DNA of 64,000 bases from Alnus glutinosa (taxonomy: Eukaryota > Streptophyta > Magnoliopsida > Fagales > Betulaceae): the NCBI RefSeq assembly GCF_958979055.1, contig NC_084897.1:69501-133500 (forward strand), given 5' to 3'. Under the pieces are notes generated by a model. It was given only the letters and a program-made list of their open reading frames with translations, did not search any database and was not told where the DNA came from. Every line of letters begins with the position of its first letter. The stretch's first letter is position 1. Below are positions 1 to 12,303 of this stretch, in pieces. The translations under genes were made by a program, and so were the position numbers.

Positions 1-1700
1 AATCAGGCGGTAGCTGAGGAGGTGCAGAAGCTCCTACAGGACGGGTTTATCCGAGAAGTGGATTACCCAGAGTGGCTAGCCAACGTGGTTTTAGACAAAA
101 AAACCTCCGGGAAGTGGAGAATGTGCGTCGATTTCACTGATCTCAACAGGGCATGTCCCAAAGATAGCTTCCCCTTGCCTCGGATTGACCTGCTGGTAGA
201 CTCTACATCCGGGCATGAACTCCTCACGTTCATGGACATCTTCTCGGGGTACAACCAGATTCACATAGATGAAGTCGACCAAGAAAAGACATCTTTTATC
301 ACAGACTGAAGCCTTTATTGCTACAGGATGATGTCGTTCGGTCCAAAAAATGCTGGGGCCAAGTACCAGAGGCTGGTTAACAAGATGTTTCGAGATCAGA
401 TCGGACGAAACGTAGAAGTGTATGTTGACGATATGCTAGTCAAGAGCATCTGAGCCACCGGCCACATAGCAGATCTGCGGGAGACCTTCGAGACGTTGAG
501 AAGTCATCATATGAACCTCAATCCGGCGAAGTGAGCTTTCGGCGTCTCCTCTGGGAAGATCTTGGGGTTTATGGTCTCGCAGAGAGGAATCGAGGCAAAT
601 CCCGAGAAGGTGAGTGCAGTCTTAGAGATGCAATCTCCACAGACTTCCAGGCAACTGCAGCAGCTGACCGGGAGAATAGCGGCTTTAAACCGATTCATCT
701 CCAGATCCACAGATAAATGTCTCCCGTTTTTCAAGATTTTGAAGAAAGCATTCGAATGGAATAGCGAGTGCAAGGAAGCCTTCGGGAAGTTAAAAGAATA
801 TTTGACCAATCCGCCACTCCTAAGCCGCCCGGACGAAAAAACTTTATCTCTACCTAGCAGTATCTCCCTCGGCAGTCAGCTCAGCTTTGGTCCGAGAAGA
901 GTCAGGTATCCAAAAACTGGTTTATTTTACTAGCAAAGCACTTCATGGAGCTGAGGAGAGGTACCCACGGATCGAAAAGTTGGCCTTCGCCTTAATCGTC
1001 TCGGCATGGAGACTAAGGCCATATTTTCAAGCACATGCTATACGGGTATTGACCGAGTATCCGCTGAAGAAGATATTGCAAAAACCAGACCTTTCTGGCA
1101 GGTTGGTAAGCTGGTCAGTAGAGCTGAGGCAATTCGACATAGAGTTCCATCCTCGAACTTCTATCAAGGTTAAGGTCCTAGCTGACTTCCTCCTGGAATT
1201 CAGTATTACACCCGTGAGCGAAGAACTGCCCAAGAAGGAGACCTGGGTAGCATATGTAGACGGTTCCTCAGCAAACCGGAAGAGTGGAGTCGGTGTCACT
1301 CTTGCAAGCCCGGATGGAGAAAGTTTTCGATTTGCAATCAAGTTGGATTTCGTGACCACCAATAATGAAGCGAAGTATGAGGCCGTGTTGGCCGGGCTTT
1401 CCATAGCTCGGGAGATGGGAGCAAAGAACGTAGAAGTCAGAAGCGATTCTTAGGTGGTAGTGAGCCATGTGCAGGGACTTGCCGAGGCCCAAGGTGAAAA
1501 GATGATCCAATATCTCAACAAGGTACGTGAATTTCAGTCTAACTTTAGCAGGACGGCTATGACATAAATCCCTCGGGAGGAAAATGTCGAAGCGGATGCC
1601 CTCTCCAAAATGGGCTCTGGTACTGGCCCCGATGTCAAAACATCTACCAACGAAGTCGTGGTGGAAACCGAGCCTACAATCAACCCGAAGTTCGAAATGA
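1..1700 (+). mobile_element. Ty3/gypsy LTR-retrotransposon fossil (pol fragment, Tat-like)
   Basis: This is a fossil fragment of a Ty3/gypsy element that runs off the left edge of the window. Parts in order are reverse transcriptase (about 1-450, with the YVDDM active-site box near 420), a first RNase H-like region (about 890-1200), and a second RNase H-like domain (about 1240-1450, with the YVDGSS and NNEAKYEA boxes). Having a second, archaeal-type RNase H after the first is known for the Tat/Ogre group, so I place it there by inference. No integrase or LTR can be recognised in the window. The element is broken, with several interruptions, and is clearly old and inactive. Confidence 0.85.
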
Positions 1701-4505
1701 TGGAAGTTGAGGGCATACCCGAAGTAGTTATTAGCTCAATTTTACCAAACAAACAGTTAGCAATTCAATCACCACAGAGATAGTCACTACAATCAAAATA
1801 AGTAGAAAATAAATCAACCAGTGTTTGGTGATGAAATGAAAATATTTTGAAGAACTCTTCAAAAGTAAAACTACTTTAGAGGTCAGCAAACCTCGAAGAC
1901 ATCCACTATAGAAGATTTGTGTTGTAAATTGTTTTTAGTTACAAAACTTTTGTAACTCTAAAGATTCAATCTTGTAACCCCGTCAAACAACACGTCCACC
2001 TCCCATCGCATTGCTTCAGAATCTATGGCCTTCTTCAAACTGGAACTTTGGCAGTTGTAGGCTATTATGTGGTTTGAATGACTAACAAGAAAACATAAGA
2101 AAGGTTTAATATGTTTAGGCTGAAGAACAAGAGAAACCTCTCCAAAACAACTAATAAATTGTCTCTCATTGTATGGAAGTCACGATATGTGAGTCTTACA
2201 TAGAAAGAGAGGAAACAAGACTTCTTAAGCTGAGTCGGTTAGGGTTTCACAATTTTCTTGCTAATAGCGTTCGAACGTGGTATGACTGCGAGTCCAACCG
2301 AATAATTCTGCCTAGCATGATCTTTCTCCCATTCGAACGATGTTTGACCGGTCTATTTTGTAAGACTTCTGATCCACTTCCATTTGAACAACCATCAATT
2401 GCTCTTGCAACTAGACGATCCTGCCTTTGAATTCTTGGTTCATTGTAAAAATTTCTCATTCAGACGCCCCACCAATCAGGACTCTAACCGAGCCATTCTA
2501 TTTAGATTTTTAAACTTCTATTGACAATCCATTTTGACCTAGTAAATATTGGATTTGTAACATTTTCGTTATATATAAAATTGTAGCCCTTTGAATCAGT
2601 TCTTAACATATTGCCTTCATCTTATGCCGAAGTCAAAAAATATGTTTGTTTTACTCCGACTAGGTTTATGCTGAACTGCATTCACATGAATTCTTATGTC
2701 TTGGATCAACTTTTATACCGACTTAACCCTAAACCTAAAACTTAATTCTATTAAAAGGCCAAAGTTTATGGAAAGTCAGTGTTCCTCAGTCCTATTCATG
2801 GTGCTGGCTGAAGCTACTGAAGTTTAGAGTAGAAGCCATATTTTCTGAAATAGGATGTGAGGACTGGCAGCAAAATACATCTCTGGTCTGACTCGTGACA
2901 TCCATGTGGTGTTCTTCTCGAAAAGTTTGGTTATAGAGTAGACTCTCGTCTATCACTCCCTTTTTCATCCGCATTAAAGCGTCCCTCCTCCCTACCTTGT
3001 GGGGGACCCCACAGGCCACAACCTCTTGGTGAAGATTTTGGCCTCAATTCCTAACTGCGGCCTCTTCTCTTAACCTTTAGGTCAGAACTTTGTTTGGACC
3101 GGTCTTTATGCCCATTTCTAATTCTTTCCCCGTTGCTGCTCTTGATGATATAGTTAGGTCTTAGTTTGTTAACAATACCTTCATATTGGACTTTCCTTTG
3201 ACCCCCTTGATTGGTTTGATTCCTTAACCCCCCTCCCTCCCACAAACAAACAAACAAAGGAAGAAAGAAAAAGATAACAACCCATCTTGTGGTTCTTACT
3301 TTAATTTTATTGGAAAAACACTAGTTAATTATCACATACCTAATAATTACAAATAGGTAAATATAACACACACTCTTAAGTATATACTTCCTACGGTAGT
3401 AGTAAAAATTATTATTAAATTTTAGATAGATTACTATTGAATTTTGAATTCAAAAATAATTTTTTACTGTCATGTCAGGCAATATAAACTTAAAAATGTG
3501 AAAGTAGGAATGTGTGTAGCATTTTTCAACCTAATTTTCGGCATCAATGCAACTTGCATATAAGGAATAAAGACAAATATTGGATTTCAAAAATCTTCCT
3601 TTGGCACTTAATTCCTTTGTGCCCCACTGCCCCATGAGTGACGGTGCCTGCAGGGAGATCATCACAGATGGCATCACCCATGTGCCATAAGGGTGGAAGT
3701 CCCACAAGACATGCCACAATATATGGCACTCTACACATGGAAAAATTATGTTTACACTATATAGATGCATTTTATTCCTTTATTTAAGACGTAATTTCGA
3801 TCTTGATAAAGAAGTCACGGCAGTTGCGTGTGCATTAGCAATTGCATGTTACAGCAATCACAAATTAAAAAAAAAATAATAATAATAATAAAATAAAATA
3901 TAAATTCTGACTTTCTTTTGTTCAATTGACTTTGATTTTCAGTAGTCAAGTCTTCTATTCTATGTATTTCATATGAAGGTACTTAGGTAAACAGAATTTT
4001 AAATCACAGAATTCAAGCTTGAAGAAATAATTAATCCATGTCTGGAAATTTGCATTTTGCTCGTAAACTGTACCATTGACGTACCACGGATAATCCTCAA
4101 CTGTATTAATTAGTTAATTCTAGTGCATGTCTAATCATGTACTAAAGACTCCCGATCGGTAGTTTCCATTCGGCCCATTTGTAATCATAATCGTTAGCAT
4201 CAGCTTTTCTAAATCTTATTTTATTTTTTAGATGTAAAATGTAAAATTTAAAAAGCCTATTGAATCAAATTCGCTTATTGTTCACAAAATTAATTAAGAA
4301 AACACAAAAGAAACCAAAAGTTGTACCATAAATCTAAAGGAGTAAAAGTGGTTCCTTTAACATTATTGTAATATAAAAAACTTTCTTTTTTTCTCTCTCA
4401 TTTCTCTAACAGTTATTTGAAACAATATTTAAATAATTTCTCTTTCGTCTTTTTTTTTTTCCTAACATTTAATTTAAAGAATAATTAAATGGTATAGAAA
4501 AATAA
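1700..4505. other. AT-rich spacer, no gene recognised
   Basis: No coding exon can be supported here. The first part, to about 2600, carries paired sequences around 'gttcgaacg' near 2267 and 2333 and could be the remnant of a retroelement end, but I could not find a matching second end. The rest is AT-rich spacer with short homopolymer and trinucleotide runs (AAT near 3880). Confidence 0.5.
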
Positions 4506-4712
4506 AGTAATGCTAGAAGTCTCTTTTATGTCATTTTTGTGTCCCTCTAATAATAATGTGGCTTTTAAAATTTCAATTGGGCTTGTGATTGATCGTCACT
4601 ATTGTCTATTGAGATTGATTTGATCAAATTGTGATTTTAAAAGTCACCTCATTTTTTGAGGAACATAAGAAAGACTTATAGAATTACTATAAAAGTGACT
4701 TCTAGAATTACT
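4506..4712. mobile_element. MITE-like inverted-repeat element upstream of the expansin gene
   Basis: The two ends are inverted copies of about 80 bp: the left starts agtaatgctagaagtc and the reverse complement of the right starts agtaattctagaagtc. The total is about 207 bp with no coding capacity, typical of a miniature inverted-repeat transposable element. I could not find a convincing target-site duplication, so the superfamily is open. It lies about 250 bp upstream of the expansin start codon, within the likely promoter. Confidence 0.6.
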
Positions 4713-4888
4713 TAAGAAAAGGAAGAATATTCAAATGGCCAGTATAAGAAAGTGATAAGTGAAGCTATTGTGAAGTGCATTTAAATAGGAGAGCAAAAAG
4801 TAGTTTAATTCTCTAAATTGAGGAAAAGGTTTTTGCTTACGACTAATTCTTATCAGCTATCCTAATTCCCTTAATAGCTATATATTAT

Positions 4889-4896
4889 TATAAATA
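4889..4896 (+). promoter_or_regulatory. TATA box of the expansin gene
   Basis: TATAAATA lies 64 bp upstream of the expansin ATG. A TATA box about 30 bp before the transcription start would give a leader of roughly 35-40 nt. Inferred from sequence and position only. Confidence 0.5.
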
Positions 4897-4959
4897 ACTG
4901 GGGATCGACTCGCCATCTTCAGCATCAAATTAAGCAGGTGCTTCTTTGAGAGAGAGAGA

Positions 4960-5170
4960 ATGGAAGAGATCCATGTATTCACTAGTTTTATATTGTTTCT
5001 GGGGTTATTCACCACAAAATTTAGAGTAGCATTGGCTGATTGGCAACAAGCCCATGCAACTTTTTATGGCGGAAGTGATGCTTCAGGAACGATGGGTAAG
5101 TGCAACTTTTTCCCGTTTTAGAGCTTAATTATTAGCAACACTAGAAATTGTTTTTTGCACAACATGCATG

Positions 5171-5206
<36 letters not shown>

Positions 5207-6527
5207 AGCTGATTTGGTGATCGACGATTGGTTCTCTTTAATTATTAGGGGGTGCCTGTGGTTATGGAGACCTCAACACCGATGGTTATGGCATCAAAAC
5301 GGCAGCTCTTAGCACAGCTTTGTTCAACGATGGCAAGTCATGTGGTGGGTGCTATGAGATAGCGTGTGACGCGAACCAGGATTCCCAATGGTGCCTCAAG
5401 GGTACTTCTATTAAAATTACGGCTACAAACTATTGTCCCCCGAACTATGATCTCCCTAGTGATGATGGTGGTTGGTGCAATCCTCCTCGACCACACTTCG
5501 ACATGTCTCAACCTGCATTTGAGACAATTGCCATTTACAGGGCTGGAATTGTACCTGTTCAGTATAGGAAGTATGCTATAGTTATAATAACTAACTTAAT
5601 TTTAATTTGTTTATCATTCTTGATTATCTGCTAATTGCCGGCGTAATTGGTCTTTTTATGTTGGGATAATTTTATAAAAGGATATCAAATTATACGCCGT
5701 TTTTAGATAAAAGTACCGAACGAGCAAACATCTCAAATTGGGGTTTCTAAACGTCTCACTTAAAGGTATTCCGTTAAGATTTGCTGTTAAATCCTAATCG
5801 AGTACCCAAAATATCTGTCTTTTTTTAAAAAAAAAAAAAAAAAAAAATGCTAAGATTTAGGTGTTGGTCAGAATTTACAAAAATACTCATGCCTAAATCT
5901 TTGAAAAAAAATTATAATTTTTTTTGAAAAACAAATGGGTATTTTAAAAATTTTGGCAGGATTTAATAGCAAATCCTAACGGAGTACTCTTAAGTGAGAC
6001 GTTTGGAAACGTAGATACTCAAATTTAAGACGTTTGTTAGTTCAATGCCCATTATACCCTTATCTCAAAACGGCGTATAATTCGATACTCTTTTATGAAA
6101 TTATCCCTTCTATGTTTACCTTTGTTTATCGCATGCTTTTTGGTCTTTCTACTACTATACCTATGCCATGCAATATGCATACGTATTTATTGTACGACAT
6201 AAATTTTAATTCACCAGAGTTGGATGCAAGAGTAATGGAGGCATTAGATTTACCATCAACGGGGGAAATTACTTCGAACTAGTGCTCATATCCAATGTAG
6301 GGGGAGCTGGAGATATCTCTAATGTTTGGATCAAAGCATCCGACTCAGATCAATGGGAAACCATGTCAAGAAATTGGGGTGCCAATTGGCAGAGTCTACG
6401 TTATCTCAATGGCCAGAGCTTGTCCTTTAGAGTCCAAACCAGCGATGGAGAAATCCGCGAGGCTCTAGACCTGGTGCCTTCTGATTGGAAGTTTGGCCAG
6501 TCCTTCAAGAGCGATGTTCAATTCTAA
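4960..6527 (+). CDS. EXPA17: alpha-expansin (EXPA17-like)
   Basis: This gene encodes a secreted wall-loosening protein that lets cellulose microfibrils slip without hydrolysing them. The coding exons are 4960-5095, 5249-5570 and 6218-6527, with GT-AG introns and a continuous frame of 255 residues, the usual family length. Residues 1-26 form a signal peptide ending ALA. The GACGYG box (47-52), paired cysteines and the HFD triad (128-130) mark the family-45-like domain 1. The C-terminal domain carries the alpha-expansin sequence [10 protein letters not shown]. Both intron positions look conserved in alpha-expansins. Intron 1 has a TA microsatellite (about 5172-5203), and intron 2 holds a Mutator-like MITE. 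EXPA17 identity rests on recalled synteny (At4g01630 lies beside the START and ABC1K13 genes); another alpha-expansin subgroup is possible. AtEXPA17 is known to act in lateral root formation. Confidence 0.93.
5663..6107. mobile_element. Mutator-like MITE in expansin intron 2
   Basis: This is a 445-bp non-coding element. The left end gggataattttataaaag is an inverted copy of the right end cttttatgaaattatccc, and the similarity continues inward for most of each half (motifs tatacgccg, gtctcacttaa). It is flanked by 9-bp direct repeats, ttttatgtt (5654-5662) and ttctatgtt (6108-6116), which differ at one base. Long terminal inverted repeats with 9-bp target duplications are the hallmark of Mutator-like elements. 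The centre contains an A-run near 5828. Confidence 0.85.
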
Positions 6528-6966
6528 TTCATTTTTCCTCTTTGGTTTTGGATCGCGCTCTACTGACGTGGCATTGCCCATCAATATTCCTTATATGGTT
6601 TCTAGCGTTATTTTTTCTGTATTATTTTCGAGTTGTACGTGGCTCAACCCAACATGCTAGGCAAAATATTATGTAAGCCGAGAAGCGTGGACTAAATATA
6701 ATATAATATGTTCATATTCATAAATCTGAAGATTCTACTTTTATATTTTTTAACCGGTAAAGATGAATCAACAAAGAGAATGATATTATTCATCTTTTTC
6801 TCTGCCAGAGTTATTATTATTCTTATTGTTATTGCTCTAATTATTTTGTTATATTTACCCCCCTTCAATTAAATTTTAGGTTATTCTGCATTAAGATTGG
6901 ATTTAAAGGCGAGACATTTACTTCTATAAAGTCCATCTTGGAATCGACCTTGAAATTATTGTTTTA
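6528..6966. other. expansin 3' region, no gene recognised
   Basis: This AT-rich sequence follows the expansin stop codon and presumably contains its 3' UTR. I see no other gene here. Confidence 0.4.
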
Positions 6967-7283
6967 TGCTCTGTTTGTTTTAACGTAAAATGTTTTCCGC
7001 CGTAAAATATTTTCAACGAAACCACCGATGACAAGATTCTATCACTGGTCGGCAGGATTTCAGGGATGGAAGCCAAAATACGGCAATAGATTCGAACTAC
7101 CAACAAATTTCAATACCCGGTGGTGACAAATTCTCACAAATGTACGTGCAAGAAATAAGAGTTTAAATCTAAAAAACGTGAAAACCGTAAATCGTTTTTC
7201 AAAAATTAAAGAGATTTTTACGGTCAAATTGAAAATATTTTCTTGTTGACCATAATTTTCAGTTGCACCAAACAAACGGAGCA
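6967..7283. mobile_element. Tourist-like (PIF/Harbinger) MITE
   Basis: This 317-bp element has imperfect inverted ends, tgctctgtttgttt on the left and tgctccgtttgttt as the reverse complement of the right. TTA lies on both sides (6964-6966 and 7284-7286). TTA/TAA target duplications are typical of PIF/Harbinger elements. It has no coding capacity. A larger relative with similar ends lies at 31299-31961. Confidence 0.75.
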
Positions 7284-7286
7284 TTA

Positions 7287-8212
7287 GTGGGAATAGATGG
7301 TCTATCTATTATATAGAAGGATGAATCACATATTGACCTTCAAGACCATTTAGTATGCCACCAATAAGATGTCGAAAAGCAGAAAAGATCACAAAACAAA
7401 CCCACAAGGACAATGTTTGACTTGAGAAGTTGAGATACAGAAACAACTGGTTTTCAGGGCTTCTTAATTAATTAGGTTCCATATGTAGCAAGTAAGCAAG
7501 TAGCAGTGATTTCATCCTAGTAGATAAAACCTTCCCCATGCAAGCAACCCACAGTAAACATCCAGACAACAGCACAGCACAAATTGCAATGCATGGAGAT
7601 TCGAAGCAAACGGACATTGTGGATGCTTACCACTTACCTGTCTCAAAACACCTATATAAGTACCTTAAAAATCTTGCTGACTAACCTTAACGCTAAAGCA
7701 AATACTGCAAATCCTTTGGCAAGAATGCATCTCTCCATCGTAAACTGGAAAAACTAGAAAATAGAGATCCAGATCAATGTACAAAAGCATTATGTATTAA
7801 CGTTGAATTTAGACTCGAGGGTTGACAATGCAAAAAATTGAAAAATGATAACCCTAAATTGATAATTTTTAAAGTTCATGAGTAGCAAAAGTAGTAAAAT
7901 ATCGTAGAAGTGGTAAGTAAAGTTTTTCCAATATACTTTTTTGTTTGTTAAAACAGGAGTTGGACCCATCAGTTGACATCCGCATAATACAAGTACGTAG
8001 ATCTACTCAAATAATGTACAGTTAGTAACTTAGCATATCAAAAGATTAATGGTACCAACAATTTCTGCAGCAACAAGTGTAATGTGTCACTTAATTTAAC
8101 AACCGGGAGCTGCAAATGTAGCATAAATGACATGTCATAGGACACAAATCAGTACAAAAACCATTCTCGCAACTTAGCTATAGCTGCAATTGCGACAAGA
8201 ATCAAGTGCAAG
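7287..8212. other. spacer before the C9orf78-like gene
   Basis: No gene is seen. The right part should include the 3' UTR of the minus-strand C9orf78-like gene, whose stop codon is at 8213-8215. Confidence 0.4.
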
Positions 8213-10539
8213 TTATCTCCGCATCACACGGTGGCGTTCTCGTTTGCGAAAGCGCTCTAGCATGAACTGATCTGTTGCAGCTTGCCTTTGTCCTGCTGCA
8301 TCTGTGCCAGTCTCATTTTGTTTGGATCCAGCGCCATCATCCTGTACACTTCTGTCTTTGTACAGCTCAGGATGTTCTGCGGATTTACCATTTGTTGTCA
8401 GAAAAAGGTAAATGGTTCAAAAGAATAACAAGGTAAAAGGCCCAAATAAAACTGCAGACTAATAAAACAGATACAATACAGAAAAGTTGAATAAAAGGTT
8501 GACACTTACAAACCAAACCAATCCAGACTAACCTGGCCTTTCACCTCCCTAGTTTTGTGGGAAGTCAATCAAAGGTAATGTACTCATATAATTGATAGTC
8601 CGTTTGCCCCTTCGCAGGTCAAAGTGTATTTTTAAACAAAATCATGGAAAGTGTCCTACTTGAGAATATATTTGAAAAAAATGACGGTTGAAAATATGAA
8701 AAAAATAATAATAATAAATTTTTTTAAAAAAAAAATCACATTTTCAAATCATAGGTAAGGGGATGCATTTTTAAAAAAAGCACAATTTTGAAGGCTAAAC
8801 TGCAAATTTACCAAACACTTAAATACGTTTTTAAAAATTACGTTTTCATTAACTATGTTTGGAAATTGCAATTTTTTTTTACTGTATTGAAACCGCTAAA
8901 CTAAACAGACACTAAAACTGGCTGGATTTGCTACCATTCGAACGGCCCACAAAAATAAGAAAGAAGAGATAAAAGAAGCAAAGATAAGCAACCTCTTCTA
9001 AGTTTTTCAGCATAATCCCTGCCACGTTGGAAATAATCAGCACTGTAACTTGATGGAATGGTAAATTCTGATTTCGTCCGACCCATGAGCCTCCTCTCTT
9101 GCAGAATCTTTTTGGCAGCCTCTGTTTCCTCGATATTTCTCAACTTGTATCTGCAACCGTTCAAAACAAAGAAAGAAATCCAATTGACAATTGAACAGGG
9201 CTATAATAATCTCTTTCTTTATGCATGTGGTTATAATCATGACTGTCTCATGATGGCAGTAATGCACCTCAAGGCCAATAGACCAGTCTTGTTAAGGAAA
9301 ATAGAGATCAAAAGTAGCATTGGAAATATACAAAAATGGGCAGACAGATGATAGAAAATAATGATAATACATATCCTGTGGAGAAGGAAAGGAAATTGGG
9401 CATACTCAATAGGAAGCTGAACCTCAGCGATTCCAGTGGTCCACTGAGTAGAGCTTTCTTCTGAGTTTCGTCTCTTCACCTGCCAGGAAAGAATAGGGCA
9501 AGGCAATGAGAAAGGCAAGGAGAGGATCTGGTAGCTAATCCTAGTAAATGGGATATACATACATTCTTCGTTATGTCTAGTTTGGCCCAGTGCATATGTC
9601 CACGTGCTTTTGGTCCATAAATAAGTAGAGCAAATAAAGTAGTAAAAACATTCATAAGTCTAAATATTTATCCACTGATTTGATTCTTGGAGTAATATTA
9701 GAAGTTGTCAACTATGTGACAGCCGTACGCCAACCAAAGCATGGAAGGGGAACATTTTGGACTAAGGAAAGTACAGAGAAGATGGAAGACAATGAATGAG
9801 TCACCTTCAGATGGTCAGGGATTTTGTATAATTCATCTTCAGCACGCTTTAAGTCGTTCTCAACTTGGTCTGTCGGATCAATTTTCCTGCCCCTCTTCTT
9901 GGCCAATTCTTGTTCAACGTACTTTAGCCTATGCAAATTCAAATTTAGATTAAATTTTTTTAAAAAAAGTGGCAGCATTTGAGCGTTCATAGTACTCATA
10001 CAAGATTATAAATATATATAACTGGAAGAGAAGAGAAGAGATGAGATGAGATGAGATGACATACATATTGGGATCTTCAACCATGACAGCAGTTTCCTGG
10101 GCGAAGTTGTCGTGGAGAACCAAGTCTTCCTTCTCGGCGTCAGGAGCACCGGCAGCGTCGTTCTTAGCACTGTCACGATGGCCGCCGACTTTAGCAAAGC
10201 CAACCCCAAACCCTACACCTGGAGAGCCCGTTGTTTTTGAAGACGATGACGATGATGCATTAATAGAAACTGCAGGGATCCCTGACTTCCTCTCCCTCTG
10301 TTTCTGCAGGAATTTCACCTCCTCCAGTGTCATCCTATTCTCTCTAACTAGAGTTAGTGATAAAATCCAAGGAATCATTGAAAGAAATAATCTAGTAATA
10401 AAATCCAAATTATAAATTGGAAAGAAACCCTATACCTCCTTTCTTGTTCGTCGTCGGATATGACATGAGGGTCTCCCTCCCCTTCTGCTCCTTCCTCTGC
10501 CCTTCTCTTCCTGAAATTCTTCTTCCTCTGCAGCTCCAT
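8213..10539 (-). CDS. C9orf78/Tls1-like spliceosome-associated protein
   Basis: This is the plant homologue of human C9orf78 (hepatocellular carcinoma-associated antigen 59) and yeast Tls1, nuclear proteins linked to the spliceosome and to splice-site choice. The coding exons in transcript order are 10539-10436, 10343-10065, 9928-9805, 9479-9406, 9150-8993 and 8376-8213. All have GT-AG borders and frames that close, giving 300 residues against 289 in human. Visible features are a basic N-terminus (KKNFRKRR), an acidic stretch ending DDEQERR, the conserved ENRMTLEEVKFLQKQRERK region, MLKYVEQELAKKRG, the QLPIEYKLRNIEETEAAKK block, and a C-terminal RFRKRERHRVMRR tail. An in-frame ATG nine codons upstream (10566) is an alternative start; I chose 10539 because the family is conserved from there. 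A TATA-rich run (about 10567-10591) lies just upstream. Confidence 0.9.
8595..8915. mobile_element. possible MITE in the last intron of the C9orf78-like gene
   Basis: The left edge agtccgtttgccc and the reverse complement of the right edge agtgtctgtttag are weakly similar. They enclose A-rich filler of about 320 bp in the intron between exons 9150-8993 and 8376-8213. No target duplication is visible. It may be a degraded DNA element. Confidence 0.35.
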
Positions 10540-10592
10540 CGAACTCAGGCAAACCCCGACCCTCAATTAATATATATATATATATAAATATC

Positions 10593-11271
10593 CAAAAAGT
10601 CCTCACTTCTTCCTCTCAGACTCAGATTCCGCTCTTCCAAGTCGAGGCCCGAGGGAGGATTTGCCCCTTTTTTCGAGTGCACATATTCACGATTACGCGT
10701 GCGGGCGTGCCCTACTAGAACGCACCGTTTCTGGCACTTCCCTCAAAACGCATACCTTTCCACCGTTTGGATATTTATTATTTTATTTTATTTTATTTTA
10801 TTTTGGGAGTAGTCACTAGCCATTCATTGAGATTTGTGGGTTCTCCATTAGCTTTAGAGTTTTCTAAACTTAAACACCAAAATGCGGTTCCACTTTACCT
10901 CCCCTACCCTACCATGAAATTTATGTTTTAACCACAACCACTATCCATAAAATTATATAAATTTATTTTGTTAGCATAAAAGATGGCCAAAGTCATTTTC
11001 ATTCCAAATTGTTGTACCAAACTTCACTGGTTTATTATTATTATCCAACTAATCACCCACAAAATTCTTATTATGAATTCACAAGTGCTGTACGTATCCA
11101 TGTCTAATCACGTATCATACCGCAAATAACAACTATTGGCAGACCAAATTCCTCTTTCCCCCTTTTTCCCTTATTTGAATAGAAGAAGAAAAAAAAAAAT
11201 TATATTGGCATACCAGAAGAAAGTCGCCAAATTCTCGGTTTTAAATTACCTTTTTTATTCTTCTCTTCATA

Positions 11272-11305
<34 letters not shown>

Positions 11306-11400
11306 ACATTTTTTATTCTTAAAGTACCAAAAAAAAAAAAAGACCCAAACATTACTTCCCCAGGGAAATTTTAAGCTCTCTGCAGCTTATATAATTTGAC
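10593..11400. other. spacer between the C9orf78-like and germin-like genes
   Basis: No gene is supported. The left part should hold the promoter of the minus-strand C9orf78-like gene. The rest is AT-rich with long A runs near 11272-11340. An open frame at 11136-11399 is largely lysine codons from those runs and is not a gene. Confidence 0.5.
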
Positions 11401-12176
11401 TTAATTCTTCTTGGGAGCAAGCTTCGACTTGATTTTGTCAATCTCTTTGGTACCAACCTGAAAGGCTTTTGTCAACACATCGTCTGGGACGGAGGGTGTC
11501 GCCGTGAAAAGTGTTGCAGCAATGGATTGGGTGCCAGGCAATTGGCTATTGAAGGCGGAGATCACAGCGGCGGCCTTGTCGCCATTGTTCTTCTGAAAAT
11601 GAACGAGAGCCTTTGGGAACACGAAGATTTCACCTTTCTTGATTGTTTTGGAGATGAGCTTGTTTGCTGTAGTGATGAAGCCTACGTCCAATTCGCCATC
11701 AAGCACGAATACAATCTCTGTGGCACGCGGGTGCGTGTGAGGAGGGTTAAGCCCACCAGGTGCATAGTCAATGCGCGCCAGTGACACCCCCAGGGTGTTG
11801 AGACCTGGAATCTTGTCCACGTTGGCCACTGTTACAATTGACCCAACTGAGTTGTTAACTACTCCTGGCTTAGCCAAGCCGTCGAAGAAGAAATCAGCTG
11901 CCGTAACATTTGCCTCCTGCTTGCATGCAAACCCGTTTACCTTTAACCCTATTACATATATATAATAAGAAAACAAATCAGTCCAATGATTTGGTCTTAG
12001 CAGTTGAAAACAAAAAAGCTCCATGTTTTCATTCAGTCGAGGCTACCAAATCAACATATTATTATACCTGAAGAGGGAACAGCAACGCAGATATCCTGCA
12101 GGGTGTCAGGATCAGATGCAACGGTACTGGAGATTGCAGTAAAGACGATCAGATATGCAACAACATTAGCCACCAT
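11401..12176 (-). CDS. germin-like protein (cupin)
   Basis: This is a secreted apoplastic cupin of the germin-like family; members have been reported as superoxide dismutases, oxalate oxidases or structural wall proteins. The two coding exons are 12176-12068 and 11948-11401, giving 218 residues, the normal size. Residues 1-20 form a signal peptide. Cys30 and Cys45 match the conserved disulfide pair. The single cupin barrel has metal ligands His107, His109, Glu114 (in PPHTHPRATE) and His153 (in PKALVHF), so metal binding should be intact. Asn50 and Asn68 are in N-glycosylation sequons. A TATA box lies 118 bp upstream. The Arabidopsis neighbour of the C9orf78 homologue is also a germin (subfamily 2, from memory), which supports orthology. 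The enzymatic activity cannot be judged from sequence. Confidence 0.93.
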
Positions 12177-12293
12177 CCTTGGAAATTTGAAAGGGATGGC
12201 AAAGAGCTCTTTGATTGATATATATTAGTGAAACTAAGAAAATTAGGGTTGAATCTTTGGTTTGAATATGGAGAAAGAATGGGCAGGCTGCTT

Positions 12294-12303
12294 TATTTAT
12301 ATA
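12294..12303 (-). promoter_or_regulatory. TATA box of the germin-like gene
   Basis: TATATAAATA on the minus strand lies about 118 bp upstream of the ATG at 12176, implying a leader of roughly 85-90 nt. The same ten bases occur upstream of the PP2C gene at 29428-29437. Confidence 0.5.

Noticed and set aside
10056-10415. 119-codon plus-strand frame
   Set aside because: It is the antisense shadow of exon 2 of the C9orf78-like gene, which has clear homology and splice sites.
11136-11399. Open frame rich in lysine
   Set aside because: It is produced by A-runs in spacer DNA, with no domain.
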